Below, piece after piece: positions 1 to 5,637 of a DNA stretch of 5,637 nt. The DNA comes from Gammaproteobacteria bacterium (lineage in GTDB: Bacteria; Pseudomonadota; Gammaproteobacteria; Pseudomonadales; Azotimanducaceae_A). The translations under genes and the position numbers were made by a program. The stretch is taken from positions 1-5,637 of the forward strand of contig JAPOON010000118.1 of assembly GCA_026713405.1 (NCBI GenBank), in the 5' to 3' direction. A model generated the notes under the pieces. It searched no databases. It saw only the letters and a list, made by a program, of their open reading frames with translations, and was not told the DNA's origin. The first letter of the stretch is position 1, and each line of letters begins with the position of its first letter.

Positions 1-1
1 C

Positions 2-361
2 GGCGACGGGGCCATCGCCGAGGCGCCGACTTCCAACATATTCCTGGTAAACGCGGAAGGTCTCGCAACGCCGCATGAAGACAAGGTGCTGCACGGCATT
101 ACCCGCGCCTCGGTGATCGAACTTGCCGACGCGCTGGGCATCGCGTGCCGGTCCAGGGATCTTTCCGTCGCCGACCTGCAGGGCGCGAGCGAGGTCTTTC
201 TGACATCGACCTCCGTGGGCCTCTGGCCGGTGGTGCAGATCGATGGCCGCCCGGTTGCCTCAGGCGTTACGGGGCCCGTCACGTCACGCTTGAAGGACGC
301 CCTTGCGGAAGTCACGCTGGGTAACGACCCGAACTTTGAACACTGGCTCCACTACGTTTGA
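2..361 (+). CDS. Class IV PLP aminotransferase, branched-chain amino acid aminotransferase-like (3' part)
   Basis: The C-terminal 119 residues of a fold-type IV PLP enzyme; the N-terminal half, including the Schiff-base lysine, is off the left edge. The frame is open from base 2 to a TGA at 359-361. Visible family features are EAPTSNIF at fragment residues 7-14 (the Glu that contacts the PLP ring nitrogen, followed by the Asn-Ile-Phe of the class IV signature), then ATPHEDKVLHGITR, which completes the signature, and FLTSTSVG near residues 66-73, the phosphate/carboxylate-binding loop. The tail GVTGPVTSRL and the final HWLHYV are also typical of this group. Family members transfer the amino group between glutamate and 2-oxo acids of Leu, Ile and Val in the cytoplasm. 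The D-amino acid transaminase and ADC lyase branches share this fold, and substrate specificity cannot be settled from this half, so no symbol is given. A GTG at 86 is internal to the domain and is not the start. Confidence 0.85.
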   Translation, partial: GDGAIAEAPTSNIFLVNAEGLATPHEDKVLHGITRASVIELADALGIACRSRDLSVADLQGASEVFLTSTSVGLWPVVQIDGRPVASGVTGPVTSRLKDALAEVTLGNDPNFEHWLHYV

Positions 362-385
362 GCGGGGCCCGGCCGGAACGGCAGT

Positions 386-2239
386 TCAGGGCTCGAGCAT
401 GTCCCCGTAAAGGTTGTCGACGTCCAGGCTGACCGGCAATTCGAAACCCGGGAGCCGGATGCTGCCTTTGGTGATGGTCAGGTCGTCGCCCTCGAGCACG
501 CCATCTCCGAAGCGATAGATCGACGGCATCGTCTGCTCCAGCATCGCATCGTCGTAGGCTTTTCGGGATTCCCGTACCGCCTCGTTGCGCCTTTGATACT
601 CGGTGAACGCGGCCTTGCCCCAGCGCCGCTCAAGCATGCGGCGGCTGAACTCCGGCGACAGGAACAGCCCTGTCGCGTTGTTGCCGCCGAAACCCTTGGA
701 GTTGATCAGCGCGCCCGGCATGGCGGCGGGATCGATTTCCACGTGCTGCATGGGCAGGTGCAGGTTGCTGTCGTAGACGTCATCGGCGATGTGGTCGATG
801 CTGGTGATGCCGGGTACCCAGCCGTGCTCCCAGGCGCCCATGGCGGAGGCGAGTTGGTCGCCGCCGGCGGCCGACATGGTGTGCCCGACATAGGCCTTGG
901 CGGCGCTGACGAGCCACTTTTCGATTCCGTTGATTCTGGCAAGTTCGTTCAGGATGTGGGATTCGGTCACGCGGTTCTGCGGCGTGCCGGTACCGTGCGC
1001 CTGGATGTGGGTGGCTCGCCGCAACCCCTCTTCGCCGAGGATGTTGCGTGCCATGGCCATGGCCTTGGCCACGGTCAGGTAGTTGCCGACGCCGGGCCCC
1101 GGAATCGACTTCTTGTAGCCGTCGGCGTTGACGTACACGCCGGGCACGCAGCCGAGGACCTCGGCGCCGAGGTCCATGGCGAGTTCATCGTCCATCATCA
1201 ATACGTAGATGGCGGCTTCGCCCGCGGTAAAGCCGGCGTTGCTCGAGAAGGGTCGGCAGGTGCGCCGCAGGTCGGCCACGTCGGTGCCGTCGAGGGCCAT
1301 GATGGCCTCGTCTTCGGAGAGCGCGCCCATGGTCCGGTAGGCCTCGATGACGTCCGGCAGGATCGGCGCCTCCGCATTGCCGGCTACAACCACCCGCTTT
1401 GCCCCGGACTGGATGTCCTCGACGCCCTGCTTGACGCTGTACAGGAAGGTCGCGCAGGCGCCCAGGATGCCGCCGGTGCCGCCCACGGAACCGAGTACGT
1501 AGGCGTTGATGAAATCGCCGGGCATCTCCGGCAGCCCCAGGGCCCCGCTCTTGGAGGTGACGCGCTTGCCGAGCATGGTGTTCTGCAGCATGCCGCCGTA
1601 GCCCTCCTGGTCCATCTGGGAGAGCGCGCTGGTGGAATAGGCCGCGATCTGGTCCGGCGCGACCTTGCTCTTCAACAGCTCCAGCGTCAGCCCGGAGGAA
1701 CGCACCGTGTCAGAGGCCGCGAATACCGTGAGCTGCAGGCCGCGCGGATGGCTGCGTGCGGGGTACAGGGCAGCAGGGTCGAACCCGGTGGGTGCCTGGC
1801 CGGCGCTCGAGACCCTGGAAACGCGCTGATCGGGTAGTAGTGCTTTCAGGTTGCCGTCCACGGTGACCTTGACGGAACGCGAGTCGTGTTCGTCGACGCG
1901 CCAGCCGTCAGGAAGTACCGAGGGCAACTGTCGTTTGGCGACCACGAATTCCAGCGGGGCGCCTGCCGCCGCCAGGGAAGCCTCGCGGTTCCAGCGAATC
2001 GTTTCCGGGTCGAATAGCTCGATACGGCGGATCAGGGTGTGATCGTCGATGTAGGTGCGGGTCTCCGGCCGCTGCGGGTCTTCCTGGAGATTCATGAGAG
2101 TGGACAGGCTGCGGTAGGTAAGGGCGCGATCGGCCTCCCCGAGCGCATCGGCCACCAGCCGGCGGTAGGCATGATGGAACGAGATGCGGCCGGCCGCATT
2201 GATTCCGCCGAAGCCGACGATTACCGGAAGACGAGACAC
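386..2239 (-). CDS. fabY: Beta-ketoacyl-ACP synthase, FabY type (initiating condensing enzyme)
   Basis: Complete 617-residue protein with a GTG start at 2239 and a TGA at 386-388. The N-terminus MSRLPVIVGFGG with the following FHHAYRR is characteristic of FabY (Pseudomonas aeruginosa PA5174, about 630 residues). The thiolase-fold condensing core is intact: the nucleophile Cys262 lies in GACATFLYSV, the first catalytic His415 in AHGTGTP, Lys448 and the second catalytic His453 in AAKAYVGHTMSAAGG, and the glycine loop is GFGGNN at 516-521. The Cys-His-His spacing matches FabB/FabF, but there are about 100 extra residues before the Cys and about 90 after the core, as expected for FabY. In Pseudomonas FabY condenses acetyl-CoA with malonyl-ACP to begin fatty acid synthesis, replacing FabH; the same role is inferred here. 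Upstream codons are open in frame to beyond 2280 without an ATG, GTG or TTG, and the family N-terminus fixes the GTG. The ribosome binding site is weak (AGAAG about 7 bases upstream). The gene lies 120 bases downstream of moaB and converges on the aminotransferase. Confidence 0.93.
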   Translation of the reverse strand: MSRLPVIVGFGGINAAGRISFHHAYRRLVADALGEADRALTYRSLSTLMNLQEDPQRPETRTYIDDHTLIRRIELFDPETIRWNREASLAAAGAPLEFVVAKRQLPSVLPDGWRVDEHDSRSVKVTVDGNLKALLPDQRVSRVSSAGQAPTGFDPAALYPARSHPRGLQLTVFAASDTVRSSGLTLELLKSKVAPDQIAAYSTSALSQMDQEGYGGMLQNTMLGKRVTSKSGALGLPEMPGDFINAYVLGSVGGTGGILGACATFLYSVKQGVEDIQSGAKRVVVAGNAEAPILPDVIEAYRTMGALSEDEAIMALDGTDVADLRRTCRPFSSNAGFTAGEAAIYVLMMDDELAMDLGAEVLGCVPGVYVNADGYKKSIPGPGVGNYLTVAKAMAMARNILGEEGLRRATHIQAHGTGTPQNRVTESHILNELARINGIEKWLVSAAKAYVGHTMSAAGGDQLASAMGAWEHGWVPGITSIDHIADDVYDSNLHLPMQHVEIDPAAMPGALINSKGFGGNNATGLFLSPEFSRRMLERRWGKAAFTEYQRRNEAVRESRKAYDDAMLEQTMPSIYRFGDGVLEGDDLTITKGSIRLPGFELPVSLDVDNLYGDMLEP

Positions 2240-2359
2240 GTTGACTTCTGAATCATCCTGTCGATCAGGGATCGCACCACTATAACAATCGCCCCGTTTG
2301 CGCGCGGATTGTAGGTTAGATGTTCCTGCGGCGCGACAGTTCCGCGGCGCGCCACCTGA
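2240..2359 (-). promoter_or_regulatory. moaB-fabY spacer with possible fabY promoter
   Basis: This 120-base spacer separates the moaB stop from the fabY GTG, long enough for fabY to have its own promoter rather than depend on read-through. On the minus strand TATAGT (plus-strand ACTATA at 2279-2284) is a fair -10 hexamer placed about 40 bases before the GTG. A second -10-like hexamer, TACAAT, lies about 30 bases further upstream. No convincing TTGACA-like -35 is found at the correct spacing for either, so the promoter call is weak. The moaB-proximal part is GC-rich with a direct repeat, annotated separately. No stem followed by a U-tract was found after moaB. Confidence 0.3.
2322..2351. repeat. 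Imperfect tandem direct repeat in moaB-fabY spacer
   Basis: GTTCCTGCGGCGCG at 2322-2335 is repeated as GTTCCGCGGCGCG at 2339-2351, differing by one inserted T and separated by three bases. The start-to-start period is 17 bases. The second copy overlaps the 8-base palindrome GGCGCGCC at 2346-2353. It could be a binding site for a regulator acting on fabY, or simply a small duplication in GC-rich spacer DNA. It lies upstream of the possible fabY -10 box. The repeat itself is read directly; any function is a guess. Confidence 0.5.
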
Positions 2360-2866
2360 TTATCGCGTTTCCCGGAAGCGCGGGATCAGTTCGGCGAAGT
2401 TGCAGGGGCGGTTGTCGATGTCGAGTTGCTTCTCGATGATCTTTTCCCAGCCCGTGCGCACGGCATTGCCGGAGCCGGGCAGGGCGAATACCAAGGTGCC
2501 GTTGGCGAGCCCGCCCACCGCCCGGGACTGAATGGTGGAGGAGCCGATCTCATCGTAGGACAGCTGCCGGAACAGTTCGCCGAAGCCCTCGATGGTCTTG
2601 TCGAACAGGGGCATCAGTGCTTCAGGCGTGCAGTCCCGGCCGGTGAATCCCGTGCCACCGGTCGTGAGAATGACTGTTACCTCCGGGTCGGCGATCCACT
2701 CCGATACGCGTGCCCGGATGCGGTAGACGTCGTCTTTTTCGATCGCGCGCCTGGCCAGCCTGTGGCCAGCGGATTCCAGCAAGTCGACCAGCAGGTCGCC
2801 CGACGTGTCATCGGCTGCAGTCCGGGTATCGGAGACCGTCAAGACGGCGCAAGCCAGGCTGTTCAT
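2360..2866 (-). CDS. moaB: Molybdenum cofactor biosynthesis protein MoaB
   Basis: Complete 168-residue cytoplasmic protein, ATG at 2864-2866 and TAA at 2360-2362, close to the usual ~170 residues of MoaB. It shows the MoaB/MogA (MPT-binding) fold motifs: VSDTR at 11-15, DDTSG at 19-23, the TTGGTG loop at 68-73, RDCTPEA at 77-83, GFGELFR at 94-100, SRA at 114-116, and a C-terminal block with LPGS at 129-132, [10 protein letters not shown] and RPCNF. The last block is very like Escherichia coli MoaB and favours it over MogA. Family members bind molybdopterin. MogA adenylylates it before molybdenum insertion, and MoaB proteins do the same in some organisms, though E. coli MoaB itself seems dispensable. 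No other moa or moe gene is in the window. It could be cotranscribed with fabY. The upstream ribosome binding sequence is poor (GAAAAG). Confidence 0.93.
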   Translation of the reverse strand: MNSLACAVLTVSDTRTAADDTSGDLLVDLLESAGHRLARRAIEKDDVYRIRARVSEWIADPEVTVILTTGGTGFTGRDCTPEALMPLFDKTIEGFGELFRQLSYDEIGSSTIQSRAVGGLANGTLVFALPGSGNAVRTGWEKIIEKQLDIDNRPCNFAELIPRFRETR

Positions 2867-2883
2867 GAGGCTTTTCTATCCAT
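2863..2883 (-). other. Possible six-codon leader ORF overlapping the moaB start
   Basis: On the minus strand an ATG at 2883 opens a six-codon frame (MDRKAS) that ends in TGA at 2863-2865. That stop overlaps the moaB ATG in the arrangement ATGA. Such overlaps can couple translation, and moaB has only a weak ribosome binding site of its own. The leader lacks a strong ribosome binding site too, and so short a frame occurs easily by chance in AT-rich sequence. Confidence 0.15.
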
Positions 2884-2958
2884 TTTCTATTAACTTATTG
2901 AAAAACTTAAGTAATATTCGCCGCCGAGTTTGCACGATCAGCGCCGATCTACTGCACT

Positions 2959-2989
2959 GGCAACGATTTTACACGCCCTCGGCGTTGCC
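2959..2989. repeat. Short inverted repeat in divergent spacer
   Basis: GGCAACG at 2959-2965 is mirrored by CGTTGCC at 2983-2989 with a 17-base centre. The 24-base centre-to-centre spacing could suit a dimeric repressor or activator binding about two helix turns apart, and it lies between the two divergent genes. Arms of seven bases are also expected to occur by chance in GC-rich DNA. No regulator family is recognised from it. Confidence 0.25.
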
Positions 2990-3050
2990 GCGCTCGCCGG
3001 ATTTGCAGCGTTGACGCCTCCGGCCTGCTCTGAAATCATTCGATTCCGCG

Positions 3051-3058
3051 GGACAGGA
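3051..3058 (+). promoter_or_regulatory. Ribosome binding site for the carboxyltransferase gene
   Basis: GGACAGGA contains the core AGGA at 3055-3058, placed eight bases before the GTG at 3067. The frame is closed by TGA at 3031-3033 and no ATG, GTG or TTG lies between that stop and 3067, so this site fixes the GTG as the start. Confidence 0.7.
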
Positions 3059-3066
3059 CGTCAGGC

Positions 3067-5637
3067 GTGGAAAAACAGCTCATTGAGGGCGACCGTCTAT
3101 ATCTCATAGCCGAAAGCCTGGCCCAGGACTTCTCACTGGTTCCGACCGTGCGCCGGAAAGAGAAGCTGCCTGGAATGTTCACCCGTTCCCAGATTGCCCG
3201 CCGCACGAAGCGCCTTTCCAATCTCGATATCGATTCCTACATCGAGCGGGTGGTCTCCCCCGCGGAGAACAAGAACAGGACGCCGGCGCCGGAGGTGATA
3301 CGGCAGCTTGGCAAGGTCGACGACGAGGACCTTGTCGGCCCCTACTTCAGCGCCACCGTGGCGATGGACTTCGGCGACGATGAGCGCCGCATCGGCTTCA
3401 TCGCGCAGAACCGGGCCAGCGAGAACGGCATCTGGGGGCCGGACCACCACCTGCGTGCCGCCGACTACCTGGCGGAGTGCGCCAAGCGGCGCCTTCCCGT
3501 GGTCACTTTCATGGACACGCCCGGGGCGGATGCCCGGGAAGACGCCAACCGCGCCAACCAGGCACACAGCATTTCCCGGCTGATCACCGAGGCGAGCAAC
3601 GTCGACGTGCCCAATGTGGGCGTCATCTACGGGCTCGGCTATTCGGGCGGCGCGATACCGCTGGCGGCCAGCAACATGATCCTGTCGCTGCGCGACGGCG
3701 TGTTCAGCACCATTCAGCCGCCCGGACTCGCCAACCTCGCCCGGCGCCTGAATCTCCCGTGGCAGGAGTGCGCGAAATACGTCGGCCTGTCGCCGTTCGA
3801 GCTTTACATGCAGGGTTATATCGACGGCGTCATCGACTATTCGCCGGATCAGCCGGACAAGCTCGAGAACCTGCGCCTGGCCATCGTCGGCGGGCTCTCC
3901 TCCGTCGAGCAGCGTACCCGGGAGTTCGTGGCGGAAAGCCCATACATACTCGATCACTACCGCCAGAGCCTGCAGCGGTATCTCAATCCCTCAGTGCAAC
4001 TGCAGATGATGCAGGAAACCGCGCTGATGAAGATCACCAAGAACCCCACGGAGTATCACAACGTATTCGGCGTCGCCTACCGGTACCTGCGCTACCTGAA
4101 GGTGCGCCGGCGCATCCGGGCGACCAGCACCCATCAGTACGGGCGCCTGGCGGCGCGAGACCTGCCGGAAGGCGAACTGGCGCGGCGTGCCGAACAGGAG
4201 CGGCGCCGGACCTTCCTGAATTGGCTGCAGGACCCGGACAAGGTGGTCTACGACGAACTGCTGTCCAAGGCCCTGCGCAGCTATCATGACGCCAGGCAGG
4301 CGGTTCACGACGAGCGGAGCCGCATCGCACAGTTGATCTTCGGGGAGCCCAGGAAGAACTACGAGCAATCCCGCAGGCGGCTGATCTCGACCGTGGGCGG
4401 CTTCCTGTACAACCGCTGGAAGGGCGATGCGGCGAGCAATCTCAAGGCGCTTGCGGGCTTCCTCGAAGCGCATGAAGACACGTATCACGTGCTGCGCGTC
4501 CAGGATATCGGCGACCCGATCAAGCTTCTCCGTGCGATCCGCCGCGACGGCAGGCTGCTCGGCGCCATCCGCGAGCGGTTCACCCACGAAGGCAAGAAGC
4601 TGCTGCGCGCCGGCGGCACCCAGGACAAGTCGCGGAGCTGGCTCGGCACGCAACTCACCACCGAACTCAACATGGTTGTCACGGGCGCCGGGCTCGCCGA
4701 TGTGGTGAAGGGCGAGTTGCACCACGACACCCGGGCCCTGCTGGTGCGGGGAGCCTCCGATATCCGGGTCAATCGCGACATTCTCGCGCGCCGGTACCCC
4801 GAACTGATTCAGCCCGCCCGGGAAGGGGACGCAGTAGTGCCGTTGAGCGAGATGACGGTACTCGACGTGCTCATCGACCCCGACCTGCGGCGCAGTTTCA
4901 TCGATGAGTGTGAGAGGCTGCTGCTCTTCGATTCCGTCTACGACCGGATCATCGCCAGCCTCGATACGATTGCGGAAGAGGCGCAGGCGGGCCAGTCCCT
5001 TTCGCAGGAGACGCTGGAGGCGCTGATCGGCAAGGCGCTGGCAGCATCGGGGTCGTCCGCCGGCCGGGACGGGCCGGGCGGCGAGGTCCATGCGCTGCGC
5101 CGGCAGTTCCTGGACTGGTACCGCCGCATGAGCAGGCTGCCGAAGGGCAGCGAGTTCTTCCGGGCGGTGGAGGAGTGGAAGCGCGCCAGCTTCCCGTATC
5201 TTGCCGATGCCCTGTTTGTGGTGGTGACCTACCTGTTCCAGAACCTGCTCGGCTCCCTGGTGCAGTCCGAACGGGAGCGCAAGTCCTACAACGGCCGCAT
5301 CGCGCCCCGGAACATCGGCCGCCGCAAGGACTTCTGGTACCGGCTCAACATGGCCTACCGCGACCTGTTGATGCAGAACGTGCTGAACCGTTACAAGCGG
5401 GAGCATCGCTTCACTTACGAAGCCATCCTGGCGGAGTTCTTTACCGACTGGGAGGAACGCTTCGACGACCTGATCAGTTCCGACCCCTGCAGCTTTCCCG
5501 GCTTCCGGCATTCCATCGAGGATGCGCTGAACAAGGGCACCCCGCCCTGCGGGATCGTCACCGGCATGGCCCGGTTCAAGGGGGGCGCGCGGGGGGGTGA
5601 CCCCTTGCACGGTGACGCAAACGGCGACCTGCCCTGC
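3067..5637 (+). CDS. Large acetyl-CoA carboxylase-like carboxyltransferase protein (5' part, continues past window)
   Basis: An open frame of 857 codons from a GTG with a good ribosome binding site to the right edge, no stop reached. Residues ~60-290 match the AccA-type (alpha) carboxyltransferase, a crotonase fold: LPVVTFMDTPGA at 143-154 (AccA: ITFIDTPGA), GLGYSGGA at 189-196 (the SGGA oxyanion-hole loop), FSTIQPPG at 213-220 (AccA: YSVISPEG), and MQGYIDGVID at 248-257 (AccA: ENGLVDEII). Residues ~300-795 are charged, mainly helical, and not recognised; one hydrophobic stretch, about 709-732, is interrupted and is not a clear membrane segment. Residues ~799-857 (DDLISSDPCSFPGF, then CGIVTGMARF) resemble the entry to an AccD-type (beta) domain. 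Family members move CO2 from carboxybiotin to an acyl-CoA, usually making malonyl-CoA in the cytoplasm. The substrate is not determined. Biotin carboxylase and biotin carrier domains may follow downstream but cannot be seen. Codon use is GC-rich throughout, like its neighbours. Confidence 0.85.
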   Translation, partial: MEKQLIEGDRLYLIAESLAQDFSLVPTVRRKEKLPGMFTRSQIARRTKRLSNLDIDSYIERVVSPAENKNRTPAPEVIRQLGKVDDEDLVGPYFSATVAMDFGDDERRIGFIAQNRASENGIWGPDHHLRAADYLAECAKRRLPVVTFMDTPGADAREDANRANQAHSISRLITEASNVDVPNVGVIYGLGYSGGAIPLAASNMILSLRDGVFSTIQPPGLANLARRLNLPWQECAKYVGLSPFELYMQGYIDGVIDYSPDQPDKLENLRLAIVGGLSSVEQRTREFVAESPYILDHYRQSLQRYLNPSVQLQMMQETALMKITKNPTEYHNVFGVAYRYLRYLKVRRRIRATSTHQYGRLAARDLPEGELARRAEQERRRTFLNWLQDPDKVVYDELLSKALRSYHDARQAVHDERSRIAQLIFGEPRKNYEQSRRRLISTVGGFLYNRWKGDAASNLKALAGFLEAHEDTYHVLRVQDIGDPIKLLRAIRRDGRLLGAIRERFTHEGKKLLRAGGTQDKSRSWLGTQLTTELNMVVTGAGLADVVKGELHHDTRALLVRGASDIRVNRDILARRYPELIQPAREGDAVVPLSEMTVLDVLIDPDLRRSFIDECERLLLFDSVYDRIIASLDTIAEEAQAGQSLSQETLEALIGKALAASGSSAGRDGPGGEVHALRRQFLDWYRRMSRLPKGSEFFRAVEEWKRASFPYLADALFVVVTYLFQNLLGSLVQSERERKSYNGRIAPRNIGRRKDFWYRLNMAYRDLLMQNVLNRYKREHRFTYEAILAEFFTDWEERFDDLISSDPCSFPGFRHSIEDALNKGTPPCGIVTGMARFKGGARGGDPLHGDANGDLPC

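Larger units (their letters stand above)
2867..3066. promoter_or_regulatory. Divergent spacer between moaB and the carboxyltransferase gene
   Basis: This 200-base spacer must carry the promoters for two diverging genes. The part next to moaB, roughly 2870-2920, is strikingly AT-rich against the GC-rich background and contains several -10-like stretches (for example TAATAT at 2912-2917 on +, TATTAC on the minus strand just there). The half next to the carboxyltransferase gene is GC-rich. No pair of -35 and -10 hexamers with good spacing could be chosen on either strand, so no individual promoter is marked. No RNA gene or ORF with coding character was seen; a TGA at 3031-3033 closes the carboxyltransferase frame upstream of its start. 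Confidence 0.4.

Noticed and set aside
362..385. Terminator between the convergent aminotransferase and fabY genes
   Set aside because: A small GCCG-GAA-CGGC stem exists at 372-382 but is only four pairs and has no U-tract on either side.
593..1837. Plus-strand open frame of 414 codons
   Set aside because: It lies wholly antisense to fabY, whose catalytic residues are all intact; the product is low-complexity His/Gly/Val-rich sequence typical of antisense GC-rich frames.
2346..2353. GGCGCGCC palindrome after moaB as a terminator or recombination site
   Set aside because: Self-complementary 8-mers of G and C are common in this base composition, and there is no loop or following T run.
2426..2893. 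Plus-strand open frame of 155 codons opposite moaB
   Set aside because: Antisense to a clear complete moaB, with no domain features.
3133..3957. Minus-strand open frame of 274 codons
   Set aside because: It is antisense to the AccA-like domain, whose motifs are on the + strand; the sequence has no recognisable family features.
3477..4289. Plus-strand open frame of 270 codons in another frame inside the carboxyltransferase gene
   Set aside because: Arg/Ala/Pro-rich shadow frame overlapping the AccA-like domain.
3991..5610. Minus-strand open frame of 539 codons opposite the carboxyltransferase gene
   Set aside because: It is a shadow of a GC-rich coding strand. The translation is rich in Pro, Gly, Ala, Val, Arg and Gln with no family motif, whereas the + frame shows conserved AccA-type motifs and continues to the edge.

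Overview
The window is GC-rich chromosomal DNA from a proteobacterium. A gammaproteobacterium is most likely, because the minus strand carries a clear FabY-type initiating ketoacyl synthase, a form best known from Pseudomonas and relatives. No mobile element, tRNA, rRNA or CRISPR array was seen, and all four genes look chromosomal. The species cannot be named from the sequence.

Layout from left to right. (1) At 2-361 on + is the 3' part of a class IV PLP aminotransferase of the branched-chain type; its start lies off the window. (2) It converges, with a 24-base gap, on a complete fabY-like gene at 386-2239 on -. (3) A 120-base spacer at 2240-2359 holds an imperfect direct repeat and a possible fabY -10 box. 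(4) A complete moaB lies at 2360-2866 on -, transcribed in the same direction as fabY and upstream of it. (5) A 200-base divergent spacer at 2867-3066 is AT-rich on the moaB side. (6) From 3067 to the right edge on + runs one uninterrupted reading frame of 857 codons with a good ribosome binding site and no stop. It is the N-terminal part of a large carboxyltransferase protein, and it is easily missed because it has no stop in the window.

The large + strand gene is the most interesting item. Its first ~290 residues resemble the acetyl-CoA carboxylase alpha subunit (AccA). About 500 residues of mostly helical, charged sequence follow that I cannot assign to a family. The last ~55 residues visible look like the beginning of an AccD (beta) type carboxyltransferase domain. 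That gives the order alpha, linker, beta on one chain. The usual fused order (eukaryotic ACC, propionyl-CoA carboxylase beta) is beta-like before alpha-like. Biotin carboxylase and biotin carrier domains, if present, would lie beyond the window.

Functional reading (inference): the large protein would supply malonyl-CoA or another carboxylated acyl-CoA, and FabY would use malonyl-ACP with acetyl-CoA to start fatty acid synthesis. These two genes are near each other and divergently oriented, with moaB between them. The aminotransferase handles branched-chain 2-oxo acids and moaB belongs to molybdenum cofactor synthesis; neither has an obvious tie to the lipid genes.
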